From positions 2,046,001 through 2,110,000 of the forward strand of contig JASJZC010000004.1 of assembly GCA_037178855.1 (NCBI GenBank): 64,000 nucleotides of DNA, given 5' to 3'. The notes beneath the pieces are model-generated. The model saw only the letters and a list, made by a program, of their open reading frames with translations, did no database searches and was not told the origin of the DNA. This stretch comes from Oscheius sp. JU75 (taxonomy: Eukaryota > Nematoda > Chromadorea > Rhabditida > Rhabditidae). Position numbers and translations under genes: made by a program. Positions 1 through 12,400 of this stretch are shown piece by piece. Within the stretch, counting starts at the first letter, position 1. Each line of letters begins with the position of its first letter.

Positions 1-99
1 AATGGAACTCGTCTGTCTTTTGTCGTCCTTGAGCTGTTTTTCGATCTCCTTGTTTCGAGCTGCTGCATCCGGGTCATCCTGACTCTGACAGGCTCCCAT
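1..99 (-). CDS. odr-3: G-protein alpha subunit, ODR-3-like (N-terminus only, runs off left edge)
   Basis: The minus-strand frame opens with MGACQSQ and continues into ARNKEIEKQLKDDKR, then TSSI. The MGxC start is the N-myristoylation/palmitoylation signal of G-alpha proteins, and RNKEIEKQL..DKR..SSI is the N-terminal helix leading to the P-loop, which lies outside the window. From memory the match is closest to the nematode sensory G-alpha ODR-3, which couples chemosensory receptors to downstream channels in cilia. An acceptor-like CTAG lies 3 nt upstream of the ATG (97-99). Only 33 codons are visible, so assignment to G-alpha is firm and to ODR-3 moderate. Confidence 0.75.
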   Translation of the reverse strand, partial: MGACQSQDDPDAAARNKEIEKQLKDDKRQTSSI

Positions 100-3000
100 T
101 CCCTAGGTCTGGTTGTAGTTGAAGAAAGACGTAAGCAAGAGAGGGAAAATACAAAATGAGATTGACTCGTGGAATGACCGAGGGGAAGTAATTGCACTTG
201 ATCGGAGTCATAAGAGGCGAATTGACAACACATGCGATTTCCGTATCCAAGACTTCCACAACTACCAGTTGTTTTTGAATGAGGACTGTTGAAAGGATAG
301 AGAGAAAGAGTGGGGACTGCGTGAAAACAGAGTCAAGAAAGGGAAATGGGATCTACCGAAAGGGGCGGAGTCGGGGTAGAGGGAGAGAGAGTTGGTATCT
401 CATGATCCAGAGAACTTGAAAGTGAGAACCGTCGTGGTGAGTTCATTAGACTCGAATTGAAATGAGGGATGCGCATAGCGACGAGCTAGGTTACCAAGGG
501 GTTAATTGGCACACATATGCACTCAGTCTCGTGAAAAAGTGGATAGGCAAGTAGAATAGCTTGATCTTTTGTCCAAGTCTTTGTCATTTGCTCGACAAAG
601 TGGCGTGGGAGAGATTGCTGCTGATACTTTCGAGGGTGATGGTCTTCCTCACTGCTGTTCTGCCTATCCAAGCTGGCTGTTATTATAATGGGTAGCAATC
701 AGCATTCTATTATGAGTAGGAAGAGTTCGAATGAAGGTGTGGGTGTCCCAAAATTCCGTTGATTCCGAACATTAAGGGACAATCTCTTTCAATGTGGGGA
801 ACTCTAGTATTCTTCTTTGCGTAATATCCAGATGAGGTCACATAGTACAATTTTCTATTGCGTACTTTTTGAACTCATGCTCCCCTTTCTTTTCACGCTA
901 CCAGACAGTCGGAGATTAACGACAAGAGGAGTCGGGAGTGCATTTGAGAGAGTGATAAAGGAGGCGTCAAGGCAACCGAGTAATCAGTGAAGGAAACGTG
1001 GGAAAAGGGCGGATTACCCATTGAAATGGATGAGACTCAATCGACAGATTATGGAGTCGGGCAAATGGGAGGAGGAGGGACTTATTTCGGACTGGGAGTC
1101 ATACCAGAATGTGCTGACTTGTGATTGAGTGAACTTTCGACAGCATTTATATGACTTGATAGGCTGTTGAGGGAGCTAAAGTTGATGACTCTTCCATACC
1201 AACTCTGCATGTCGCTTCTCGCTTTAACCAGAAGAAGAGAAAGTGGAAAAAGAGGGAAATGGAGCTCATTAGAGGGAACGAAGAGAATGTTCTTTTGTGG
1301 AAAGTTGGATTTGATGATAATAACAAGTTGGGCGGGACTGAAAATCAATCCCTGAATTTGTCTCGCCTGACCTCTCACCGTCAAAGACTTTGACGTCGAC
1401 AGAGACGGTTAGAGGAGAGTACGTGAACAGACTCACACAATTAGGAAACGATTACATGTTCCAATTAACCAGTTGTGAATCAGTTAAAATCCACAGAGAA
1501 CTGTTGAAAGCGAGGGAGAGAGAGACACATTCCGATGAATGGGAATAATAACAGACACAAAATTACAGGTGCTCGAATAGGACACAGCTAGTTTTTGTAT
1601 AATTGTCGGTCGCACGTGTCGTTCCCCCTTACATGCTCCAGATCTCCAAAAAGAACTTTTGTAGACATGTGATGAGGTGAGCCGATGGTTTCCGTTAATT
1701 AGGTCTCGTCTCTCTTTTTGACAGATTACTCATTCGAGTGTACGCGAAATAATATCAGAGGATTACCAAGATATCAGGGAGTTGATGAGGGGCCGACCAA
1801 AGCTTTGAGAGTCTGGTTCGATAGTACGAGGAACTATAGTAGTCCGAATCGATACAGTACTATCCAATCTAATGGTCTGTTGTATGCTGCTCTCTTCTTG
1901 GCTCTCTGTACGGACAGCACCAGATGGAATAAATCTCCGCATTCCTAAAAAGAGTCATAAGTTACCAATTTGACGAGCAACAAGTAGCTCGGAAGACAAT
2001 TAGCGTGGCTTGCCTCCAGCGCATCTTAACTACCTCGCAATAAATTAGACTAATGCAGTTTTGCGCGGTGATCAATAGCATGGACAGACGTTCACTTGGA
2101 TGATGAGTCCGTATCTCACCTGTCTTCCATCCCGGACTACTCTCCCGGTTGCGTGCCACTTGTGTCCACTCCACGCTATTCTTACTGGGAGGTCTAAATC
2201 TGCTAGTTGCTCTTCTATTCTGTTCTTGGTCACTTCCTGTCCTCCTGGTTACGCACTTCCGTCCGATCTTTCCGGATTCGCTGGAGAAGATCTCACTAGA
2301 GCTTTGAACTATACTTCTGCACTGTTTACTTTAGACATAGTAACGACATTACTAACACGAACTGATTGAGCTAATCTGTCCGAAAGCGCTAATTGTCTCT
2401 CTACTCGGGTCCTCGAAAAGACACAATCTGTCAGTTTGTCTATTCATCGTCCCTCGTTGGGTGTGAATGACTCGCCTTTCTGGCTCCCTCATAGCCCGAT
2501 GTCCGCGAGCACAATTCATTGTATGGCGCCCAGTCGAGCATGAAACCGCCGGACGCTTCTCCGCCCTTTGATTCGCCGTCTGAATTCCTCCCTCACAGGC
2601 CAGCCTGAACATTGACCTTTCTTTGTCTTCTAAAAGTTGACTCGTTTGAGCGGAAGAGGACGAGTCTGACGCCTCTCTGCGAATGTGTTTTCGGGAATCC
2701 TCTTGGTCGAATCAAATCAAGCCTCCAGTTGGTCCCTCTCGCCTCCTTTCCGAAGAGGTTCACGTTGTCCTCAACAGATGTTGGCTGGACACCTGACTCA
2801 CGCCACTTTCCTTCTTCCCTAATTACTCAAATTGGACTAACAATAGCCTCACTTGCCCATATACCCTGCACATAATCTCCTTTTCCTGCTAGAGTTTCTT
2901 TGACTCAGTGACCGGTACCCCCAGGGATCCTCTTTCAGCCGACAGTTGTTACTTTGACTTTGACTCATTGTGACCCATTCTGGATGAGGACAGATTAGAG

Positions 3001-3909
3001 AGAAGAGACGGGGAGAATCGATGTGAAGCAGTTGCGTAAATGGTTATATTTGGTATGAATGGAGGGTCATCCGTGGAGACAAACAAAAACAATGAGAGGC
3101 GACCTCCCCGAATGCTCGTAAACGACGTACACCAGAGGCAGTCCTTTTTCCCACAGCTGTCACCGCTATCGATTGATCCCTCTTCTCTTATCCCTCCCGA
3201 GGCAGCTAACACGTGTATTTCAGATAGACAACTGTTCTCTCGCTCCGTGTTTATTAAAGAACACACTCGACTCTTTTTACCCTCTTCCGCCTTTTCTATT
3301 TTCCAGTTACACTTCTAACCTCATAAACGCATTTTCCTTGCTTTTGGTTGACTTTCACCTTTTGCCCATATCTCACCTTTTCTGGAATCTAACCAAGCAT
3401 ACAGACTAGGAGTCCATAACAGAAAAAGTAGACTGTACAGGTGAGATCTTTGAAGAAGACAGCTGTTAGGGATAACAACTTGCACTCTAGGAGTTGATCG
3501 CCGAATTCTGTCCTCTCTCTCTCTATCCACGCGATCTGACAATTAATCACGATCAGTCCTCTCCGCTCCTTTTTCCTAGCAGCCGAATGTTCTTTCCGCA
3601 ACACTTGTTGGTCTTGTTTTGCCTCCATCTCAGACTCAATGAGCTATAAACTGGGCTCATCTTACTGACAGAACTCCCGATGAAAGAGCCATCTATCTAT
3701 GCATTGATTGCCGATCAGCGCCTGTCCCTCTCGAGCTCATGAGCGACAGCACCTTTTTACATATTATCTTGCAGCCCCTAATCCCAAAGGTTACGTTCTC
3801 CTCTTTCTGTTAGTACTTTTAAATGAATTTTCATTATTGAAGTTTTAAATGTTGCACTTCCTGCTTCTTGAGCCTGCAAGTGAAGGCTCTCTGCAGCCGT
3901 ATCTGTTGG
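100..3909. other. Gene-poor stretch upstream of the G-alpha gene
   Basis: About 3.8 kb in which every open frame is short (at most about 105 codons), overlaps others on both strands and resembles nothing I recognise. It presumably holds upstream or promoter sequence for the leftward G-alpha gene. No RNA gene or mobile element was recognised by eye. Confidence 0.4.
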
Positions 3910-4298
3910 TCATCTGACACAAAAAGATGAGATACCTTCACCTTCACTCAATTGCCTAAGTGCACTGAAAACGTCATAACATTTGTCCCTCGGAAATTCA
4001 ACGCCCCTGAAATGGAGAGTCTCTATAGTCGAGTTCTCTTTTTCAGTCTGATCGAATAAATCTTCGATCGAGAGCAATCCTTCTCGCGAGGCATGTATCT
4101 TCTTGTACACTTTTGCAACCTCGAGTTGAGGTCTCTCTCTCCCTCTCTCAAAGTTCACTCTTTTGTCTTCGAAAGTCACATTGTCGGCATTTCCGAGAAT
4201 TACAAGAATTACCTCCCTTTTTTTCTATTTTCTCCAAAATAAGGTTTCACTAGAGAAGCCAGTTTGAAGCGTCTGGAGCTCTTTAATCGCGACGCCAT
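3910..4298 (-). CDS. Small two-exon gene of unknown function
   Basis: A start codon at 4298 opens a basic N-terminus (MASRLKSSRRFKLASLVKPY) that runs to a donor (AG|GTAATT). A later acceptor restores a long open frame rich in charged residues, containing KVYKKIHASREGLLSIEDLF and FPRDKCYDVFSALRQL, with the stop at 3910-3912. The inferred intron is about 53 nt, and the product about 110 residues. An acceptor-like CAG lies 3 nt upstream of the ATG. The basic start could be a mitochondrial targeting peptide, but this is inference. I do not recognise the family. An unspliced reading of the second exon that extends upstream without a methionine is also open. Confidence 0.45.
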
Positions 4299-6313
4299 AT
4301 TCTGATGTTTTATCCTGGCTTAGCGGATTGTTTGTTTGTGTCTCAATCAACATTTTTCAGACAAATGGGCCTAGGTCGGACTGCTCTCTGACATCACCAG
4401 CCACGACGTCGTCCAGTCGTCTTCGACCATGCGTACTGTGAGTTCGATATCCGATTTCAATCTTAGGGGGTTATTTCCGCAAACTGATCAGTTTACACGA
4501 GGGCCAGAACGAGCCTCTTCGTCATATGCTTCATTTGCATAGTAATTCCGGGACGATTTGTCCTTTTTCATGGCTGCTTGGAGATTGAGCAGAGCTGCTG
4601 GATGAAAGGACAACAGGACATGGGAAGGGTTTGGATTTCACAGAGCTAGAGAGAGGATTGACGGGATAACCTCTGTTTGTTCTATTTCTACTCTTTCACA
4701 CCCTATAGAGACTCTGAAAAAGATGACATAACAAGTTTTTCATAGCTGCCAGGAAATGTGGACATCCTCTCTCCTCACTCTTCAGTCTTTCTTGAAAATG
4801 TCGCCCTGCCGGATTCAGGCGTTTTTCGTCCCGGAGATCTCAGTGCTGGGCCATTCATTTCGAACGAACGTCGACTTGGCAAAAAATAATAAGTTCCATT
4901 GTGCCACGTAATGTTCGGCGGTTACCTAGTGGCAGCGCCCATTGCGAATCTGTTTTGACAGAATAGATTTCCGAGGGACTCTCTCACACTTCTTTTCCAA
5001 TATTCTGACAGCATCCGGACCGCTCTTCTTCGCTGCTCTTCCTCGTTTAAGCCTGCGTCCAGCCAATAGAGTCCTTGATTTTTGTCTCGGAGAGTTTTGT
5101 TCTAAAAAGATCCGGATGGCGTTGAGTTCATTATTGGTAGCGACTAACGAAATTACGCGATCGATCTTCGACGTGGCCAAAGGGCTAGAGGCGTTCCCCT
5201 AATTCATCTGTTTCAAAAAGGACTCCCATAATTGACCCGTGTTTTCGGGCTCCCAGCTAATCGCCGTCTCTCTCTCCCTACCAACTTGTCTCCATAGAAT
5301 TATTCAAAAGCTTGGGCAATATGGATGCAAGAGAAAGAGATTCGCTCCCTTCTCAATTGGCACACAGCTACACTAATTACGCTCATTAGCTCGTTGTGTC
5401 TGATCCCCTTTTTACTTTCTATCAGACTTCTCTTGACAAAAGAGAGGCGCAGTCATTAGTGTTGCGGATTATCTTCTTTGGGCCCTTCTTCCAGCGGATC
5501 TCTCTTCCCCCTCTTGAGTCGTCTCGTCTCGAGGCAGGTGTAAACGAGAAGGAAATTGGACGGAGCCAATTTCGCCAGACTATCCGTTTATGATTCCAAA
5601 TTTATTTTGGATCCACTCTCCGTCTTCTCACGAACTCTCTCCATACTTTTTCATTGATTCCCTCTTCCCAACTCTCATATCTTTTTCGCATTTTCTTAAG
5701 TTCTGAGGCTTCCCGGTCAAAAGCAGACTTGTTCGTCGCAAAAAGAAGAGGTCTGTCCGAGACAACACAATGTGTTTCATATAATTACTGGAAGGTCATC
5801 GATTCAGAACATTGGAGCGTGAAAAAGGGAGAGAGAAGACCACCCATTAGGACTTTTGTCTTTTGGAGGCTACCATTTTCGAGAGTTGGAAGTTTCTGAA
5901 CTGACTGGCAATCAAGCCTTTGAAGTTCAAACAGCCTGTCTTTCAGTTCTGGTGCGATTTTTTCGAGTTTCTTCTACTGTCAAAAGATTTAAGTGTCTCC
6001 TGTTGGTGTCACTTAGAATTGTTTCTCTTTTGAAAGACACTTGTGAACTTCTTGTCTAGATGGAGCAAAGTACCTGTTAAAAGCGCCTTGAAGACCACTT
6101 TTGAATCGTAATAAATCCTTTGCAAAATTACCCACCTTCTGCCCACCCAAATAAAGGGTATTTAATTAGACGATTGTTGCATCCCGTGGAGGAATCTCTT
6201 TGTCTTTTTCTCGCCTTTAGCGCTGTAATGAAGACATCTCCCATCTGTCGTCTCATACTAATCGCCCCCTCAAACTCTCTTTCTCTCTTCATGTTATGTT
6301 GTCAGATGGTTGT
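4299..6313. other. Gene-poor stretch before the unc-103 first exons
   Basis: No recognisable gene. Short open frames on both strands near 4926-5202 overlap each other and look non-coding. The stretch probably carries promoter sequence for the distal unc-103 start to the right. Confidence 0.35.
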
Positions 6314-6478
6314 ATGAAGACTGCGGTTTTTGGAAGAGATTCAGCGGACGGGGGCCCATCTCCATGTGGCGGTCCACCGTCACTGACTTTCACTCCGCCG
6401 GGTCTGGCCCCACCTCGGAGTAGTAGAAGTGCAGTGGCCGGCAGACCGCATTCTCGACGAGCCAGCCGAATGCAGAAC
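6314..6478 (+). CDS. unc-103: unc-103 alternative first coding exon 1
   Basis: ATG at 6314 (an in-frame ATG also at 6296) opens a Pro/Ser/Arg-rich 55-codon exon ([14 protein letters not shown] ... SRRASRMQN) ending at a GTAAGA donor in phase 0. That is the phase needed to join the common exon at 11645. There is no domain match; the assignment rests on phase, donor and position. Confidence 0.5.
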
Positions 6479-9400
6479 GTAAGACTTTTCATTATTCCGT
6501 GTCAATTGCACCTGTCTCTGATAAAAAGAGAGATCTCACGCGATGTGTATAAGAGTAGGAATCGAGTTAGTTGCCATGGCTTGGCGTCATGTTCTCTTCG
6601 CTCTGTCGACTCAAAAAGAGACTCTGGATGTTTGGTCCGTCCTCTACCACCATTTTCAGGGCTCCATTTGGGGCTCCACTAACCTCTATACCACTTCTTC
6701 TTCTCTATTGATCTTCCTATCGGAAGTTACAGTTGTACAGTTCTTCAACACAAATTTCTGAACTACCCTTAGATGTCTGTTCCAATTGTATACATCAAAG
6801 TAGCACTTCGAACTGAACAACAGATCTAAAAAGTCCCCGGACAAAGAGTATATGTGTAGTGTACAGTTCCTCCTACTGATATGTGTTGCTTCCTGCTGAA
6901 AAAGTTGTTTTCCACCTCCTCCCCTCAACTTTCTCACAGTCAGACACAGATTGCAGCAGCTCCCCGAGTGTTCACCTTACGCCTATCAGCCTGTTCCTGA
7001 CCCTAGCGTCATAGGGAATTAGAGGCGCTAATTGTGAAGTGGTCCCTGTTGCGGCTCTGGCAGCCACATCGATTCCCGCCTATTTTGCTAGCCTTGTTCC
7101 GTCGTTTGTTTAATGAGAAGAGCCCCTATTATCAGAGGATAGCCACTGTAGATGTGGCCAGATGCGGAGACCAGCCCCGAAGTCGGCCCTCAAGCTCTCA
7201 CAGTTGCTCGTCTCGCCTGGATACATACGGGTTAGTTTCGGAACCACCGCATTCTAATTGGTATCTCTCACGACTTTCCTTGGGAATATGGGGATACAAT
7301 CAACAGGCCGTTTGATGCCATCTACACACTCTCTCTACTTTAACTATTTCGAAGAGTCATTCGAAACCAGCAGGTGCAATGCTTGTTCCTTACGAAATCT
7401 ATGTTTGGACTATAGCGAGATGGCTCCAGCTTCCCCACTGTCAAACTGCTCCACGAATTTTTCAACTCAAATAACTTTGAGCCAGACTCTTTACCCCTTG
7501 AATGAGAAGAGCCTCTTGGAGAGTATCTTGGTCCTCGGATCAGAAATCCTTGTGCGAGATGCAATTAGCGCCGTGTGTTTAGTGTCCCACTCTGTGGCTC
7601 GCCTGCTCCCACTTCTGCTGTCACAAAGAGACCCAATGTATTCATGACAATCGCTACCTAGTCCTTGTCAGTTCTCGAAATGAACTCCAACGGGCCGCCG
7701 TCTGGCGAAAGTCGACCGAAACTTTCTATAGTTTCTGCCTCAACCAGAGCCGTCCGTCATTCTCGCCAACATCAAATTCTCAGTCCACAGGCCTTGGCGG
7801 TGAGTCTCTCTCCCTTCCATTTCCGTGGATTCAGCTCCTTTCGACCTCTGGGACCAAATTTTGCATTAGAAATTCCTGATGAACCAAGAGCATAATTAAA
7901 GTCCGTCTCACCGTAAACATGTAGGATTTTACTCTTCTCTTGAAAGCGAGTCCCTCATTTTCACGGGTCATTTGCGTCCAGCTCAACTGCCTCGACCCAC
8001 TTCTCATCTGAATCTGTAATTCTTCTCTTTCGCGTCACTCCTTATGACGTATCAGTGTAGATGACGTCCCGAGCGAAGGAAGAGGTTCCCTTCGAAAGTT
8101 CCTTTCAAATAGTGAGGGTGGCGCTCATTAGGACAGAGGACAGATTTCACGGAGACACGAGCTCTCTGCTAACTCTTTGCTAAGCCCTGTTCTGAGATCA
8201 TCTTGTCCGGATTTAGTCTCTCACTTGTTTTTGCCACGCGGTACTCTTCGCTTCCCGTCTTAGATGGTAATGTCTTCTTCTTCTTTAGAAAGAGTATTCG
8301 ATTCTTCTTGTCCTTTTTCCGTCAGCTCGTCTTTTCGTCTCCGTGGCGACGAAGACGAAAAGAGAGGAGAGAGACCTCCCCTGGATTCATATTCACGTAT
8401 TCAACATGGCGTGCCGGTGAATATTCCGTGTTCCAAGCCTAGCAACGCCATGTTACGAGCACTATGAATCCGATCCGTCCCGCTCCTCATCTCCAAATCT
8501 CCCGATCACTTGAGCAAGCTATCGATGCCGCCTTTGCCGGCTCTCCACTCCATCCGGAGTCTTTCGAACAACAGAACGGATCAGCTAGGGTAATTCTACA
8601 AAAGAAGTCAACGGTCTCTCTACAGGGCCATCTAGAGGCTAGTCGACAACGTAGTGTTCCGATCAGTGTCACTTCCTCGACTCATTCGAACAGCAACTTG
8701 TTGAGAAAAGTGAGCAGAAAGGGATCGAATGCGACTCGGAATCTAGCGAAACGAGCCGAAGTGGTAAGATCTGTTGTACTATTAGGTCAAGAAAGTGTGA
8801 GAGTTGCCATAATTGTTTCCTTCTGGCCAGTGCAATTGGACTCTTTCACTCCCGATCACATTGCTCATTCATTGAGAACTGTCTTGAGATTTCCAGAGAG
8901 AGAACGGGGTTTCTCTCTCTCTCTCTTTTATTCAATCTGCACGGAGCGGGCCATCCGAGACCCGACCCTAACCCAGTACATAAGCTTTTGGACAGAAACA
9001 TTGTCTCCTCCATTTAGCCCCGTCGAGTGGCATCACGTCGTGGCCAATTTCAGTCACGATTGGCTCCTCGAGTTCTTTTATGTCGGCCTGACCCGGGCCT
9101 ATGCGTCGTCCTCCCTTACAACGGCTCGCACCAGTACTGGAAGATGATAATCAGGAGAGTGATGACGAGGAGCAGCAGGTGTTTTTTTGCTCCATGTTTC
9201 CCTGGTCCAGCTCTCCCCCTTTTAATTGGCTCTTCTCCGATAATCTCAAAGACTTTTGATTAGGACCGAGGTCCTTTATTGGTATTTTCAATTATTCCAT
9301 ATTGCGCAGACACACGCCAGGGTGGCTCTATATCTCCTCCGGCTTTGTCTCTCCCTCTCTCTCTCTCTCTATCTGAAAGAACCTGCCAAATGAGATTTCT

Positions 9401-12400
9401 GAACACTTGACACCCGCGTATAACTCACTTTAGTCAATTGAAAAGAACCACAGGGTCAATCAATAGGCTCATATCAATCCGATTCTGAGTCTAGAAAACA
9501 GGTGGATTGGAGGATACGCTCATCGCGTGCCACTCGGCCGTCCCTCCAATCCACTCGTAGCCCTCCTCGTTGCCTCTCAAATTCGGGCTCCCTCTCACAA
9601 GACAAAAGTTGTTTATTAGTCAAAAGAATGTAAGGGAGCTGGACCCCGGTCTCTTCGATTTCTCTCTTCCTCCTTCCAATTGCACTGTACCAGAGTCGGC
9701 ATTTGCTATCGCCGGCCACGCCAACGACTCCGACGACGCACACGCGCCGTAACGCCGCCGTGGCGACACGGCGCGCCAGCGCGTTCGTGCGTAGGGTGTC
9801 CATGGCCATTCCAACTTTAACAGCAGACCCAGTGCCATTCTCAGCGGTAAGTTATTGTCTGTGAGAGAGAGGGTGTGTCTCCAGATATAATTCACAATAA
9901 TAACCCACACTTTCACCTCCAAGATTCTCCGTCTACTTGGAATTAGCTTAATTGTGACTCCCTGCGGGATCTTTGCCTCGGGACTTGGACAGCAGTTACT
10001 TTAAGCCTTCGCTCTCTTCTTTTCTTCAAAAAGAGACATACTCGTGGATTCTATTCACACGTCTGATTCGGCCTCTCTGCTGTCTGAATTGTGAATGATG
10101 CTCTCCGATTTCCTCGTCTTCTCGTTCTCATTTTCTCGACCATGTTGCGTTAGAAGACATTGATTGCAAGGCGAGGGTAGAGAGACGACCCTTTTCATTA
10201 AGATGACGACCACGTGCCTTCCCACCTCTTTCTACAATACTCATCTCGACTCTTATCCAACTCCGCTCTCTTTTCATTGCTCCAATTCATGTAGTGTCAC
10301 CATGACCACAAATCGAAATTATACATTTTTGACGTTCAGGTGCCTTGTGCCCATGGAACAATCTAATGTTTGGACTTTTTCACTCTCCCTCGGGAAACAA
10401 TAGATTATCCCTACATTTCTTTCTACAAAGTACCTATTTTAATCTCATTCTTTCTCAAACAGCCGCTATAAATAAACAGACTTTTGGTAAACAGAAGACA
10501 ATTGCCTTTTGACACACCAGAGATTCTGTTTTGAAGGGGGACAAACTCCAGGGGTGTTCTCTTTCTCTCAGTCATTCATAATAGAAGACGGTGTGGTCCC
10601 CTTCTGCTTAGTATTCATGAATCGAGACATAATTACCGAGAGAGAAAGAGGATCGACTCGATCGATTTCTTTTTCTATGATTTACCTACGGCGAATCCTA
10701 ATTGCCGTGCCGGAAACCACGGCCGCCTAGGTTCCCGCCCTGTCATCCGACGCTCGTTCCTAATTGGGATACCTTGGTCCTTTCCCTTCTGTCAAAACAG
10801 CTGAAGGGGAAGAGGCAACAAAAGAAGAGCCGTCGGGCTCCGATTCTGCCCTTCCAACACATAACCTCTTCATTAGTATTTCGAGGCCGGCGAACAATTG
10901 GCCGACAGCGTTCTTCAATGAAGAGTCCCAAAAACGAGCCATAACAATTAGCCACAAAGTACTACCTTACAATCAATACTTTTCCGCCTGTTTTCTGCTC
11001 GACTTCCGGACTTTTCGAGTCAATTACTCTGACGCCTAATAGGCCGTGCTTGTTTTCTCGGCGTCAAATAATCAAATAAGGCTCCAAATGGAATGGCTCC
11101 ATAAAGCTCGCTCCACTAAGAGACCTTTTACTTTCACCTTTCATTCTTTTTTCGGCCACAGGGCACCCGTGAGGATCGATGACGAAGAATAATCTTGTTA
11201 AAGCGCGCGTCGCCTTCTGATGCTGCGCACTCTTCTTGTTAGTTCTCCTCACTGTCCATTCTCTGAAAACGGAGAAGTTGTTAAGTAATTAGGGTCTCAT
11301 CATCGACTTATTCAGTGTCTCTCTCTCGTAAACACCGGAAAGAAACTCCAATTTAGTTCTCCAACACTGCTATTCATTCTTTTCTTTTCCCTCTCCCTCT
11401 TCTGGACACACTACTTCAGTGCGGACTCTAGGAATAGGGCAAAGTGACTGTGATCGGCCTCAAGGCCCTGTCGTGTTACAAAATGGCGCCCAAACGGTAA
11501 CCGGGAAATGCCTCCAGCCCGTGGTCTGGTGACTGTATATAATGGTGGTCGAGACTCTACTCCTCGATTCACAACGGCGGTAAGTCGGCACAGGGTGTGA
11601 GTCTGAGTTATTCGTCTGTACTCTTCATACCCGGCTCTTTTCAGGTGCTCTCTCTGGGCGCAGATGTACTACCCGAGTACAAGCTCCAGCCAACGCGAAT
11701 CCACCACTGTACCATCGTTCACTATAGGTATCTTTTTGAATAATTGATACTAAAACGAGTTCAGTCCATTCAAAGCAGTATGGGACTGGATCATTTTGTT
11801 ACTTGTTATCTACACGGCCATCTTCACTCCCTATGTTGCTGCCTTCCTTCTCAAAGAGGTAACTTATTTGTAACAGGAAAAAGTTCCGAGTTCAGATGCA
11901 AGATCAGACAAGAAAGGCGCGATTCACAGAGCCGATGGAGATTGTGGACTTGTTAGTTGGTAGGTCCTTATTGTGAAATTAACCTCATGATAAACAGACA
12001 TAATGTTCATAGTGGACATCATAATTAATTTTCGGACAACTTATGTGAATGAAAACGATGAGGTACATGACTCTTGTTCATAGCTAACTGAACCCATTTA
12101 GGTAGTATCGCATCCGGGTAAAATTGCGCAGCACTACTTCAAGGGCTGGTTTATAATAGATATGATTGCCGCCGTGCCTTTTGACCTGCTTCTCGTCAAC
12201 ACCAACAGCGATGAGGTTTCCTTCATATTCTCTTTCCCCTGAAGAATCATTTTAGACGACAACGTTGATTGGTCTTCTGAAGACGGCTAGATTGTTACGA
12301 TTGGTACGGGTAGCCAGAAAACTTGACAGGTTTGTCTGCTTCAAGATACAAATAATAAAAAAAGTATAGGTACTCTGAATACGGAGCAGCAGTGCTCCTG

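Noticed and set aside
4429-4438. ATG CGT ACT followed by a GTGAGT donor, phase 0, as a seventh unc-103 start
   Set aside because: Only three codons, far upstream; chance is as likely as a real exon.
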